A stretch of 64,000 bases of DNA from M30B19 sp041741535 (lineage in GTDB: Bacteria; Planctomycetota; Planctomycetia; Pirellulales; Pirellulaceae). This document shows, in pieces, positions 27,442-36,310 of this stretch. Under the pieces are notes generated by a model, which saw only the letters and a list, made by a program, of their open reading frames with translations, had not been told where the DNA came from and ran no database searches. The translations under genes were made by a program, and so were the position numbers. Every line of letters begins with the position of its first letter. Position 1 is the first letter of the stretch. Location: contig JBGSJV010000047.1 in NCBI GenBank assembly GCA_041741535.1, forward strand, positions 27,076-91,075. Direction: 5' to 3'.

Positions 27442-28617
27442 ATGGGTCGTGGCTTGCGATCGGAAATTTTCTCGGCATCCGAGGTGTGTATTTGCCACTG
27501 CGTCCAAAGGTGCGTGCGCAAAGCGTTCCTGGCTGGCGTCGATGTGACAACTGGGAAGGACTACTCGTACCGCAAAGAGTGGATCCGCAGGCGACTCGAG
27601 GCGCTCGCATCAACTTGGAGCGTGGATGTACTTACCTATGCCATCATGAGCAATCACATACACGTGATCTTGAGGAATCGACCCGACGTCGTGGCCACCT
27701 GGTCGGACCAAGAGGCGGCAACCCGATGGCTCAAGGTGTTCCCAGGTCGCCGAATCGAAGAGCAGCTGGCGGCTCCATCTGAATCCGATGTCAAAGCCCT
27801 GGTTCATGACGCGAATAAGATGAAGGAAATCCGCGAGCGTTTATCGGATATCTCGTGGTTTATGCGGGCGTTGGCCGAGCCGATCGCGCGGATGGCCAAC
27901 CGGCAAGATGATTGTACCGGCCGATTCTGGGAAGGGCGATTCAAAGCCCAGCGGATCGTCGATGAAACGGGGTTATTGGCCTGTTCGATGTATGTGGATC
28001 TGAATCCCATCCGAGCGGCCATGGCCCAGTCCATCGAGCAGGCCACGCATACATCGGCGCACGATCGACTCCAGGGTCAGTGTGGCCACGAGATGGACTC
28101 GGCCGCATTTGATCTGGCGGTCTTGCGCCAGCAGGACGCTGGTGATTTTCACAAGAATAAAACCATGGAGCAACAGAAGCAGGAGCTGAAGCGGCGGGGC
28201 CGGAATCTGAATCGCAAGAACGGTCGACGGATCCGTCGGGACAGTTGGCTAGCCCCTTTGACATTAGCCAAAGATATTTTGTCGAACGATCCTTTGGCCC
28301 ATCATGATGGCTTGCGTGCCAGTGACCGCGGCTTCTTGCAAATCGACTGGGAGGATTATCTTCGCTTGTTACGTTGGACGGCCAAGGATTCGACCCATGA
28401 CGCGGATGGCATGGATCACGAAGTCGCTCAGACGGTTCTACGGAAAATCGGGATCGACGGCGACATGTGGCGTGATGTCGTATGGAACTTCCGGAAGTAC
28501 TTCGGGCAGAGCAGTTGTGCGGGGAGGTCCGAAGCGATGGCCGAACACGCCCATCAAAATGGCAAACGCTGGCACCGCGGTCAGCGGCAACTGCGGTCAA
28601 GTCACGCGGTAACGTAG
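27442..28617 (+). CDS. REP-associated tyrosine transposase (Y1/HUH, TnpA-REP type)
   Basis: This 391-residue protein belongs to the IS200-like Y1 transposase superfamily, REP-associated branch. The HUH metal motif is HIHV in YAIMSNHIHVILR (about residue 72). The region CTGRFWEGRFKAQ, then SMYVDLNPIRA, is diagnostic for this branch. It is much longer than IS200 TnpA (about 150 residues), with a basic C-terminal extension. The ATG at 27442 has GGAGG eight bases upstream and is preferred over the TTG at 27427. No flanking insertion-sequence ends or second gene are seen, so it looks domesticated, as expected for TnpA-REP. Confidence 0.88.
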   Translation: MGRGLRSEIFSASEVCICHCVQRCVRKAFLAGVDVTTGKDYSYRKEWIRRRLEALASTWSVDVLTYAIMSNHIHVILRNRPDVVATWSDQEAATRWLKVFPGRRIEEQLAAPSESDVKALVHDANKMKEIRERLSDISWFMRALAEPIARMANRQDDCTGRFWEGRFKAQRIVDETGLLACSMYVDLNPIRAAMAQSIEQATHTSAHDRLQGQCGHEMDSAAFDLAVLRQQDAGDFHKNKTMEQQKQELKRRGRNLNRKNGRRIRRDSWLAPLTLAKDILSNDPLAHHDGLRASDRGFLQIDWEDYLRLLRWTAKDSTHDADGMDHEVAQTVLRKIGIDGDMWRDVVWNFRKYFGQSSCAGRSEAMAEHAHQNGKRWHRGQRQLRSSHAVT

Positions 28618-28925
28618 TCATTGAACTGCAGCAAAACCAAATTGATCTCTTAAATAATAGGTACACTATCGCCGAAGGTCCGCACGTTGTCCGCTTCAGC
28701 CATTCGAAATTCCACCCAAGTCAACAAATAGCTTGACTGTGTAGGTGTATGGCGCCTTTGTTTCGCACGCGTTTCAAACCCAAAACTCCAAGCCTCAACG
28801 CGACGTGCTTCAGATCAATATCACCCGCTGCGAGGCACTCGTGATTCTAATTAGGTGGATGGCACCAATATTCTGCTGCACCAATATTCTGCTTCGGAGT
28901 TGATTGGAAATGGAGTTCAGCGACT
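28618..28925. other. Intergenic region with a short tandem duplication
   Basis: This is the gap between the transposase and the convergent membrane-protein gene. A perfect 16-bp tandem duplication (gcaccaatattctgct) occupies 28862-28893. No transposon end or REP hairpin was found here. Confidence 0.6.
28862..28893. repeat. Two perfect tandem copies of a 16-bp unit
   Basis: The unit gcaccaatattctgct occurs at 28862-28877 and 28878-28893 with no mismatch. Confidence 0.95.
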
Positions 28926-29858
28926 CTAACTTCCGCATCCTCCACATCCGCCACCCCCGCATCCGCCGCCACCTCCCCCGCCGCAGCCCGCCGCTCCGCA
29001 GCCGGTACTGCTCGTGGCAGCCGACTTTTCGGCTTGGTCCAACAGGCGTCGGGAATCGGCGTCCAGAAGAAAAGTGCTCCCGGTCGCCGAGAGCCCCAAC
29101 ACGGCAATCGACATGACCGCGACCGACGAGGGATCCATCAGGGGATAATCACTGCGTTGGTTTGGCGATTTCATGGATGTTGCTTTACTAAGTTCGTTCC
29201 TCGACTCATCCAGACGTTGCTGGCCCGCGGAGTTGAGCTGTTTGGTGAACCCCATCACAATTGTCAGCAGGAGTGCCAGGACCAACATGATGATCAAGAA
29301 TCCAACGGGCTTATCGCGTTCCAACCCAACGAGCAACTTGGATATGCCCAACACGAGAAGCGAGCCAAACACCAGCGCACTGGTTCCTGCTGTCCAAAAA
29401 CGAGTAACGGAACCGTGAACCAACCCCAATTGTTCCAAGTTGTCGCGAAGGCGTTCAGCCGCGAAGGAAATTTCCTTGCGAATCGCTCCGGGCCTCAAAC
29501 CCGCGCCGCTTTGGCAGGCTCGCAATAATGTTGCCGGGACCTCGTGCAGTAAATTCGCGGATCGACGGTCCACGATTCCAATCGCTCGGAAGCGGCCAGT
29601 TTGAAGATCTGGTTCGATCAAGCGCTGATTCAACAACTCGATGATGCCCAATTGCCCAACCGCCAACGCCTGGCCTCGCAAATAGGCTAATTCGTACAAC
29701 GACAGCGGTTGCGGTGGCTTGCCGGTTTGACTCGGTCGTGCCAACGGTGCCAACAAAAGTGTTCGCACCAAGACTTGGACCACAATGCCAACAAACAAGA
29801 GTACCGCAAAGAAGATCAAGAACGTCGGTCCGTTGAAATTTAGCGGATTAAGTTCCAT
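28926..29858 (-). CDS. TIGR04222-like membrane protein with Cys/Gly-rich tail
   Basis: This 310-residue protein has an N-terminal membrane helix (about 10-35), a soluble part (about 55-155) and two central membrane helices (about 160-205). After a further hydrophobic stretch it ends in a Cys/Gly-rich tail with many CG and CGG steps and at least seven cysteines in the last 25 residues. This architecture matches TIGR04222-type proteins, which occur beside GRDP-like genes, as here. The second ATG (29858) is preferred to 29864 because AAAGG then has good spacing. It overlaps the GRDP-like gene by 11 bp. Role unknown. Confidence 0.75.
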   Translation of the reverse strand: MELNPLNFNGPTFLIFFAVLLFVGIVVQVLVRTLLLAPLARPSQTGKPPQPLSLYELAYLRGQALAVGQLGIIELLNQRLIEPDLQTGRFRAIGIVDRRSANLLHEVPATLLRACQSGAGLRPGAIRKEISFAAERLRDNLEQLGLVHGSVTRFWTAGTSALVFGSLLVLGISKLLVGLERDKPVGFLIIMLVLALLLTIVMGFTKQLNSAGQQRLDESRNELSKATSMKSPNQRSDYPLMDPSSVAVMSIAVLGLSATGSTFLLDADSRRLLDQAEKSAATSSTGCGAAGCGGGGGGGCGGGGCGGCGS

Positions 29859-30420
29859 GAACATCGCCTTTCTTTTTGATATGACGAGCGCGAAATAGCC
29901 GTTTTGTTATCCACCGCCACGGTCGTGGAACCAAGTAATACTCGGAAACATCCACCCACCGAGCCTCGCGCGAGTTCGAGAACCGTTCAACGACCGACGG
30001 CCAAATATCACGCGGCGGCACAACGCCAAAGACTTCCGTGTAACGCTCCAAAGTCTCGGCATATTGGCGACGGTACTTGTCGTCATCGTGTGAGCCTCCC
30101 GTGGTGGGAACGTGATGAATGGGTCGCTGAGCAATTTTGGCGCAAAGTACGTCCCAATAACTGCGAGTGTACAAAAGGTGTAGATGCCAGACCGCATCCA
30201 CATCTTCGGACGGCGTGACCGGATGTTGGCTGGTCAGGACCAAGAAGAGAAACTTTTTGTACTCGACAACAACTGCCAATGCACGGTCCAAGCCCCAGCC
30301 ATGCTCTTGGGCCAAACGGGCCTCAAAGGTCCACGCTTGCTCGGGCGGGGTAATTTCCAACTCGCTCAGTTGCTGCCACAACCGCGATGATTCATGGTGC
30401 CGGTTCTCCGGAAAACTCAT
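29848..30420 (-). CDS. GRDP-like (glycine-rich domain protein-like, DUF1399) protein
   Basis: This 190-residue protein carries the family signature TPSEDVDAVWHLHLLYTRSYW around residues 80-100, preceded by WGLDRALAVVVEYKKFL. A basic C-terminal segment (ITKRLFRARHIKKK) follows. These domains are found in plant glycine-rich proteins and in many bacteria, where they often pair with Cys/Gly-tailed membrane proteins like the downstream gene. The biochemical role is not known. The ATG at 30420 is chosen; a TACAAT sequence 8-13 bases upstream on this strand could be a -10 element and argues against the longer frame to 30468. Confidence 0.78.
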   Translation of the reverse strand: MSFPENRHHESSRLWQQLSELEITPPEQAWTFEARLAQEHGWGLDRALAVVVEYKKFLFLVLTSQHPVTPSEDVDAVWHLHLLYTRSYWDVLCAKIAQRPIHHVPTTGGSHDDDKYRRQYAETLERYTEVFGVVPPRDIWPSVVERFSNSREARWVDVSEYYLVPRPWRWITKRLFRARHIKKKGDVHGT

Positions 30421-30468
30421 GCCGTCATTGTAGCAGCTACCATCGGGAAGAATATTGTGGCCAGTCAC

Positions 30469-30497
30469 TTGACATCACTTTGCGGCACGCATACTAT
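30469..30497 (+). promoter_or_regulatory. Sigma-70-like promoter of the padR gene
   Basis: A perfect -35 box TTGACA (30469-30474) is separated by exactly 17 bases from TACTAT (30492-30497). The expected start site lies about 40 bases before the padR GTG. This is the best-matching promoter in the window. Confidence 0.85.
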
Positions 30498-30507
30498 GCA
30501 CAGCATA
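30495..30507. promoter_or_regulatory. Probable PadR operator
   Basis: The inverted repeat TATGC-ACA-GCATA overlaps the -10 box and extends to the likely start site. That placement fits repression, and PadR regulators usually control their own promoters. Inferred, not shown. Confidence 0.6.
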
Positions 30508-30543
30508 CCTTGCGGGGCAAGCAACAGCGAAAAGGATGGTAGG

Positions 30544-30897
30544 GTGAAGATTGAAAGCGAATTGATGAGGGGGGCAGGGCCGGCGGCTGTTCTGCAATTG
30601 CTGGCCGGAGGCGAAATGTATGGCTATCAAATCGTCGAAGCGCTGACCAAGCGGTCCCAAGGTGTTTTGGAGATGGGGCAATCGACACTGTATCCGATGC
30701 TCTACAACTTGGAGGCCAAGGGTTACGTTGTCTCCGAGAACAAGGACGCACCGAATGGTCGCCAGCGGCGTTACTACCGGCTCACACCGACTGGGTTGAC
30801 AAGGTTGGAGCAGGACCGCGTGCAATGGACGGCGTTGGTCCAAGGCCTCCAAGCACTAGGGCTCGCTCCCAGCCCGCGCGGTATTGCCTGGGCCTAA
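30544..30897 (+). CDS. PadR family transcriptional regulator
   Basis: This 117-residue protein is a short PadR regulator (winged helix plus one C-terminal dimer helix). Typical segments are LLAGGEMYGYQIVEAL, GQSTLYPMLYNLEAKGYV, then RRYYRLTPTGLTRLEQ. PadR proteins repress transcription until they bind a ligand. The GTG at 30544 is chosen because AAGGA lies seven bases upstream and the product then matches the family length. The longer open frame back to 30394 would include the promoter. The next gene encodes a membrane protein with a PadR-associated helical domain, starting 28 bp downstream. Confidence 0.9.
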   Translation: MKIESELMRGAGPAAVLQLLAGGEMYGYQIVEALTKRSQGVLEMGQSTLYPMLYNLEAKGYVVSENKDAPNGRQRRYYRLTPTGLTRLEQDRVQWTALVQGLQALGLAPSPRGIAWA

Positions 30898-30925
30898 GCC
30901 GCGCCAAAAGCTCATCGGTCGAACC

Positions 30926-32854
30926 ATGAACCACTTGATCGTACAACCGCCGAACGAATCCAACCCGACCTCTACGAAAAGAGTCTGGGGATGGTTTCGT
31001 TCCGCGATGTGGCGGCAGACAATTCGCGAGTCTGGTTTGCCGAACGACGCCCAAAAGTTGCTGCTGGGGTTGGTCGCCGAGACAGGCTTGCTGAATGATG
31101 AAAAAGAAGAAGTCGCGGCAGAACTTGTGGCGCACTTTCAAGACGGACTCCAACGGGGCTGGGACATCACGCGATTGATTGAGGAATTTGGCGATCCAAG
31201 CACGGCGGCCACGCTCATTCGCAATGGCAAACAAAGGAACCGAACAATGAAAAATCGATTGGTACAAGCTTCGATGTGGTTAGGCGCGCTCGGCGGTGGC
31301 GGGTTCCTCGTGTTGGCGATCCTGTTTTATATGGGAAAGCCCAATCCGAGCACGGATTATTTGGCGATCCTCAATCAACCGATCATAGAAGTGCCTGACG
31401 ATCAAAAAGGTTGGACGATTTATCGCGACCTGTGGATCAAATATGGCTTCAGCGAAGGAGGGGAAGGTAACTTTCCTGAAGTTCATATCAAGAACGGTGA
31501 TGATTATGGGCGTTTGGTTCGCGCCAGTGACGGCGAGGCTTGGCAAAATGCGATTGCGAAACTGACCTCGGCAGAGGATTTGTTGGAGGGTTTTCGTGTC
31601 GGCGGCGTGAAGCCCTCGTTCGGCGTCGTCTATCACTCCAATCCTGCGAACTATTCACGAGCAGATTTTAAGGCCCTTTTCCCCAACCGCGCCAATCCGA
31701 CGGACAACAGCGCCGCAACTGAGAATGATCGCGAGACATCCAATGCGATGATGATGGTTCTCATGCCACATGTTCAAGTGATGCGAAAGGCAGCGAGGTT
31801 ATTGGTCGTAGATACACGATGGGCGATCGAGCAAAACGATAGCGACCGTGCGGTTCGAAACTTGGAAGCACTCTTTGGAATTTCCGGGCAAGTGACCGAG
31901 AGCAAGTTCTTGATCGCGGGCCTAGTTGGCCTAGCGGTTCAGGCGATGGCGTTGGATTCGGTTGACGAATTATTGGTGTCGAAAGTCGAGCTGTCCCCAG
32001 CACAATTGGAACGAATTCAAGTCGCGATTGAAAAGTGCCATTCTTACGAGTATCTATCGGTCGAATCGGAACGAGCCGGGGTCATGGATGTAATCCAACG
32101 CACTTACTCGGATGATGGGAACGGAGATGGTCGCTTGACCGCTACGGGGTTAAGTTTCTGGAACAAGTTCCTTTCCGCAGCGTCGGTCGGACAACCAGAA
32201 ATGGATGCTCCATTCGGGAATTGGGGTACGACACTTGAATCGGCTGTCCAAACAACAATCGCCCCCACCTCTTTGTTGATCATGGCGACCCGCAAGCAAC
32301 TCACCGAACAAACGAACAAACTATTCGACCAATACGAACAACACCTGGACAAGCCATACTTCGACACTTCGATTCAACAGCTCGAGCAAGAAGTGAGAGA
32401 ATTGGGCTCGGGGTATGTCTTACTAAAGACGTTGCACCCGGCGTTTCAAACGGCTCGACAAGCGAACTTGCGAATTGCCGCCCAGCGCCATGGCGCGATC
32501 GCAGGTTTGGCGGCCATTCAGTTTCAATTGGACCATGGACGATGGCCCGAATCGTTGAACGATTTGGTTGGGAAATACATGCAAGAGATCCCACTGGATC
32601 CGATCGACCATCGCCCCTTGCGATACAAGATCTTGGACAACGGTTTCATCGTTTATTGTATTGGAGCAGATCAAGTTGATGATGGAGGCCGCTGGTTGAC
32701 TCGGGCCACGGATCCTGCGGCAGAACCCACCCCAGCAACCGCAGGGAACGCGTTAACGTTGCTTGAACCACTCCCCACCAACGAATACCGCTTCGATCGC
32801 AACCCGACGGGCGATTGGATTTTGTGGCCACGGCACAGCAACTTGCGAGACTAA
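30926..32854 (+). CDS. Membrane protein with PadR-associated helical domain
   Basis: This 642-residue protein starts with a helical domain (about 35-95, LLNDEKEEVAAELVAHFQDG then EEFGDPSTAATLI), the pattern of DUF1700/HAAS domains next to PadR genes. One membrane helix follows at about 110-130. The remainder is outside the cytoplasm. Near the C-terminus AAIQFQLDHGRWPESLNDLV then IPLDPIDHRPLRYK resembles segments common in planctomycete proteins and in pseudopilin-like tails. ATG at 30926 is chosen over a TTG at 30884 that overlaps padR. Probably cotranscribed with and controlled by PadR. Function unknown. Confidence 0.78.
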   Translation: MNHLIVQPPNESNPTSTKRVWGWFRSAMWRQTIRESGLPNDAQKLLLGLVAETGLLNDEKEEVAAELVAHFQDGLQRGWDITRLIEEFGDPSTAATLIRNGKQRNRTMKNRLVQASMWLGALGGGGFLVLAILFYMGKPNPSTDYLAILNQPIIEVPDDQKGWTIYRDLWIKYGFSEGGEGNFPEVHIKNGDDYGRLVRASDGEAWQNAIAKLTSAEDLLEGFRVGGVKPSFGVVYHSNPANYSRADFKALFPNRANPTDNSAATENDRETSNAMMMVLMPHVQVMRKAARLLVVDTRWAIEQNDSDRAVRNLEALFGISGQVTESKFLIAGLVGLAVQAMALDSVDELLVSKVELSPAQLERIQVAIEKCHSYEYLSVESERAGVMDVIQRTYSDDGNGDGRLTATGLSFWNKFLSAASVGQPEMDAPFGNWGTTLESAVQTTIAPTSLLIMATRKQLTEQTNKLFDQYEQHLDKPYFDTSIQQLEQEVRELGSGYVLLKTLHPAFQTARQANLRIAAQRHGAIAGLAAIQFQLDHGRWPESLNDLVGKYMQEIPLDPIDHRPLRYKILDNGFIVYCIGADQVDDGGRWLTRATDPAAEPTPATAGNALTLLEPLPTNEYRFDRNPTGDWILWPRHSNLRD

Positions 32855-32919
32855 GTGACCTTCGTTTAGAAGTAGCGACGCTCGCCAAAGCGCACTTGAG
32901 GTGGACAAAATCCCGTCGA

Positions 32920-33954
32920 TCAAGGGCGTTCGGGAACGGCGTGTTCACTCAAAAACTTCCATGCGGCTTCGATGGCGGGCCGCAATGGATCAACTTGATA
33001 GCCCAGTTCCTGAACGGCTTTTTCACTCGAGTAAAAATGCCTCAGTTGCCCCATGCGAACCAAGGCGCTGTTCAAATCGGTTTCACGACCGCGCAGTCGC
33101 GTCAAGCAATCACCGATCCAACCGGCCGCTATAGCAACCACTGGGCCAACTCGCCAACGAGGTGGTCGCGTGCCGGTGACCGCAGCGATCTCGCGAAATA
33201 GCTCCGAATACCTGAGGTTATGACCGCCCAAGATATAGTGCTCACCGGGTGCACCACGCGTGACGGCATTCACAACGGCTTGCGCCACATTGCGGACATC
33301 AGCGACACTGCACCCTCCACCTGGAGCCATGGGTATTTGTCGTTTGGCCACCGCCCAAATCATTTTGCCACTGGACGGTTTCCAATCCCAAGGTCCGAAC
33401 ATAAAGCCTGGGTGGATGACCACGGCGTTCAGCCCTTGAGTCACCCATTGCTGGACTACCTGTTCGGCGGCTGATTTGGAACGCACGTACGCGGAGGCTG
33501 GCTTGGCCGGTCGTCGAACTCCTTCGGCGACTGGTCGGCCGTCGACGCTATATCCCAAAGTGTCGACGGTGGAAATGTGCACCATACGACAGTTGGCGTT
33601 TCTCGCTGCCGCCGCGATCTGATTCGTCAGTTCGACATTGGCTCCCCACGATTCGTCTTGCCGTTGCCAACCGATGTGAATCAGGGCCGCGGAGTGAATC
33701 ACGGCGTCGCACTTGGCCAAAAGCTCATCCCAAGCCGAGGGCGTCCACTTCGTAGGGGGAATCATCGATTGACCTACGTTCGAACGAGAGCCCGGGGTGT
33801 CAATTTCAATCTGGACTTGTGTGACAGGAACACCGTCCAGGGACCGATCACCTAATTTTCGCACCGGACACACGACTTCATGCCCCGCCGCCACCGCGAT
33901 GCGAGCAATATTATTGCCCAACAAACCCGTCGCTCCGGTCAACACGAACTTCAT
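32920..33954 (-). CDS. NAD(P)-dependent epimerase/reductase (extended SDR)
   Basis: This 344-residue protein is an extended short-chain dehydrogenase. The nucleotide-binding motif GATGLLGNN lies at residues 7-15. The active-site serine is in HISTVDTLG and the catalytic YxxxK in SAYVRSKSAAE. It resembles dihydroflavonol reductase or sugar-epimerase-like members, but the substrate cannot be read from sequence. The ATG at 33954 (MKFVLTGATG) is preferred over 33966. It follows the Gfo/Idh/MocA gene by 22 bp on the same strand, so the two may act together on a sugar-like substrate. Confidence 0.86.
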   Translation of the reverse strand: MKFVLTGATGLLGNNIARIAVAAGHEVVCPVRKLGDRSLDGVPVTQVQIEIDTPGSRSNVGQSMIPPTKWTPSAWDELLAKCDAVIHSAALIHIGWQRQDESWGANVELTNQIAAAARNANCRMVHISTVDTLGYSVDGRPVAEGVRRPAKPASAYVRSKSAAEQVVQQWVTQGLNAVVIHPGFMFGPWDWKPSSGKMIWAVAKRQIPMAPGGGCSVADVRNVAQAVVNAVTRGAPGEHYILGGHNLRYSELFREIAAVTGTRPPRWRVGPVVAIAAGWIGDCLTRLRGRETDLNSALVRMGQLRHFYSSEKAVQELGYQVDPLRPAIEAAWKFLSEHAVPERP

Positions 33955-33976
33955 GTTGTGTCTCAATCGTTATAAT

Positions 33977-35266
33977 TTAACTGGTGATATTCCAGCCGTT
34001 GCGATACGCGCGTTTCAGAAATTGATCAGCCGCTGGAACTCCCGTGGTCATGGCGGCTCCATCCCACGAGATCGTTTTCCCGAACCGATAGGCCACATTA
34101 CCCAACAAAACGGTTTCGGTCAAACGACCCGAGTACGTAAAGTTGCAGGTCGTCGGGCCACCGTTACGACATGCGTTTGTCCATTCCAAATAGTGTCCGA
34201 CAGAATCGGGAATCGTTGCCTCAGGCTTTTTGAAGTTCGCAAATTGCTCGCTTGGATACAATTGCCACTGACCATAATCGGCGAACAACGAACCCTTGCT
34301 GCCAACAAAGAAGACACCCATTCCTGGGACCGGAGTGCCATTGATCTGTTGTGGGATCTGGTCGCCGTCGTACCACGTCAACTTCAACTTGCCGTGCTTC
34401 TTTGTAGCGGGGAAGTTGTAAACGACACTCAAGCCCAAGGGACACGTTTCGGGATGAACGGCGGGTCCGGTTGCGGCAACCTGATCGGGGTACTCGAGCC
34501 CCAACGCCCAGAACGGCAAGTCCATCAAGTGGCACGCCATATCACCCAAGGTACCGCCACCAAAATCCCACCAACGACGCCAGTTTGCCGCGTGATACCG
34601 GTCGGCTGCAAAAGGCCGCTGTGGCGCACCACCCAACCAAAGGTCCCAATCCAAATGAGCAGGAATGGGGTCAGCCTTTTCCGGACGGTCGCCGCCGCCC
34701 CAGCCCTTGCCGACCCACACGTGAACCTCCGTCACATCACCGATGGCTCCGCTTTGAATGATCTCGACCACGTCACGATAATTTCGTGTCGCGTGAATTT
34801 GGGTGCCCATTTGCGTAGCCACCCCTTTGGTTTCCGCCAACTTGGCCAGCGTGCGAGCTTCCCACACACTGTGCGTCAAAGGCTTCTCGCAGTAGCAGTG
34901 CTTGCCTTGTTCGATTGCCCAATAGCTGGCATGGAAGTGATGGTGATCCGGTGTGCTCACGACCACTGCGTCAAAATCCTTCGGCCGATCGAGCAACTTG
35001 CGGTAGTCCGTCACCTTCTGTGCTTTGGGATGAGCCTCGGCAGCCTGGTTCAAATAGTTTTGATCCACATCACAGAGGAACGCGATTTCTTCGTGCAGTA
35101 CACCGCCCAGGTTTTCGGCCGCTCGATTGGCGACACCGATAATCGCCATATTCATTTTGTCATTCACCCAACGACTGGCTCGAGCCGTTTGCGTCCAATA
35201 CCCCCCCAGCGCGAGTCCGGAGGCACCAACCACTGACGCTTGCAAAAAACGACGACGATTCAACAT
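33977..35266 (-). CDS. Tat-exported Gfo/Idh/MocA family oxidoreductase
   Basis: This 429-residue protein has a twin-arginine signal (NRRRFLQASVVGASGLALGG). A Rossmann fold follows, NMAIIGVANRAAENL. The family lysine motif is YCEKPLTH (about 120). The C-terminal beta-sheet domain includes WWDFGGGTLGDMACHLMDLPFW. These enzymes oxidise or epimerise sugars and related compounds with NAD(P). In planctomycetes many copies carry Tat signals, which suggests periplasmic action with the cofactor bound before export. It lies upstream of, and probably in one unit with, the SDR gene. Confidence 0.92.
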   Translation of the reverse strand: MLNRRRFLQASVVGASGLALGGYWTQTARASRWVNDKMNMAIIGVANRAAENLGGVLHEEIAFLCDVDQNYLNQAAEAHPKAQKVTDYRKLLDRPKDFDAVVVSTPDHHHFHASYWAIEQGKHCYCEKPLTHSVWEARTLAKLAETKGVATQMGTQIHATRNYRDVVEIIQSGAIGDVTEVHVWVGKGWGGGDRPEKADPIPAHLDWDLWLGGAPQRPFAADRYHAANWRRWWDFGGGTLGDMACHLMDLPFWALGLEYPDQVAATGPAVHPETCPLGLSVVYNFPATKKHGKLKLTWYDGDQIPQQINGTPVPGMGVFFVGSKGSLFADYGQWQLYPSEQFANFKKPEATIPDSVGHYLEWTNACRNGGPTTCNFTYSGRLTETVLLGNVAYRFGKTISWDGAAMTTGVPAADQFLKRAYRNGWNITS

Positions 35267-35372
35267 GACAAAGTCCTTAGGAAGGCGGGGAGAACGGCCG
35301 GGAAAGTTGGGAAGGGATCATCAAGGCAAGGCAAACGGCGACAGACCAGGACTGTCCGCACCCGACCCATTA

Positions 35373-36155
35373 TTATCCCACCGCCGCGCGTTGCAACTGG
35401 GCCAACGGCACATAAAACTTCAAATAGCTACCACCATCCGTGTATTTTTGCCCCCGTTGATGGGGAACCAACACCGTTGCGCGACGCGTGATTCGATTGA
35501 CCGTTCCCACCATTTGCTCGCCGTTCAAAGAAAACTTGACTTGATCACCCACGCGGATTCCCAAGTCTTTGCGGGCTTTGTCGACCGGCGTCAACAGTTC
35601 ATGACTCGACTTGCGATGATCAAACAGCCCGTTGGCAATCCGCAAGAATCGCCCGGCCGCACAACTGGAATGAAACCAAACCAACATTTCACAAAGATGG
35701 ATCATTTCGTGCTCCATCACCCGTTGCATTGCTTCCAAACGACTTTGGCAACTCAGGCCTGTCACTTGAATGGGGCGCTGGTTCTGAAACGACTCGAACA
35801 ACAACGTCGATGACAACGCGATCTCAAATCGAGGCGGTCGATGTTGCGACTTTGGATAATGCCAGCGAGTTGTCTTGCCCCCAGCACTGGTCATCCGCCG
35901 CGACACGCGAAACGTCAAACTCGAGCCCATATTCGCCAAGGCCAAGTCGATTTGTCCGTTAAAAAAAATATCGTCGTACAAATGAAACATCGACTTCAGG
36001 TCCTGGACATGCAGCACTTGAAAGTTTGGATGCTGCATCGTACGACTGGACCGCAACATCGACTGGAAGATGTCCAATTGCCGCCCCAGGATTTGCGCCG
36101 CGGGCAACCTGCCCGCGGCTAGTACTCTCTCTAATCCAGTCACTCCATCCTCCAT
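35373..36155 (-). CDS. SprT-like metalloprotease domain protein
   Basis: This 260-residue protein has a SprT-like catalytic motif, VMEHEMIHLCEM (HEMIH), after the typical opening LKSMFHLYDDIFFNGQIDLALA. The C-terminal about 70 residues look like a small beta domain (IRVGDQVKFSLNGEQMVG then a TRRATVL strand). SprT-like proteins are zinc proteases; SPRTN relatives cut DNA-protein crosslinks. The start is uncertain. The ATG at 36155 is listed, but ATGs at 36059 and 36038 are also possible. A perfect hairpin at 36097-36119 lies inside the N-terminal part. The frame is open to 36326, where it would overlap the divergent gene. Confidence 0.75.
   Translation of the reverse strand: MEDGVTGLERVLAAGRLPAAQILGRQLDIFQSMLRSSRTMQHPNFQVLHVQDLKSMFHLYDDIFFNGQIDLALANMGSSLTFRVSRRMTSAGGKTTRWHYPKSQHRPPRFEIALSSTLLFESFQNQRPIQVTGLSCQSRLEAMQRVMEHEMIHLCEMLVWFHSSCAAGRFLRIANGLFDHRKSSHELLTPVDKARKDLGIRVGDQVKFSLNGEQMVGTVNRITRRATVLVPHQRGQKYTDGGSYLKFYVPLAQLQRAAVG
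36097..36119. repeat. Perfect 10-bp hairpin (REP-like)
   Basis: The arms gccgcgggca (36097-36106) and tgcccgcggc (36110-36119) enclose acc. It falls in the N-terminal coding or leader part of the SprT-like gene and reads as LAAGRLPAA on the minus strand. Confidence 0.85.
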
Positions 36156-36310
36156 GTGATCCCGATCATGTGATCCGACGAGGCCGGTTCGCCCGCAGTG
36201 CCATTGCTTTCTTCCCTTGTCGTCCTGTGCTATTCTAGTCGAAACGCACCCGAGAGAGTCAACAGGGAAAAAAACGTCAGCGCACCCTAACTTTTGAGCG
36301 GAATGGAACA

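Noticed and set aside
27427..28617. Complete insertion sequence around the transposase
   Set aside because: No terminal inverted repeats, target duplication or tnpB-like gene are seen; REP-type transposases are single genes.
33797..35236. A 479-residue plus-strand open frame
   Set aside because: It lies antisense to the Tat oxidoreductase and the SDR gene, both with clear motifs. Its own product has no domain-like pattern. It is a shadow of codon usage.
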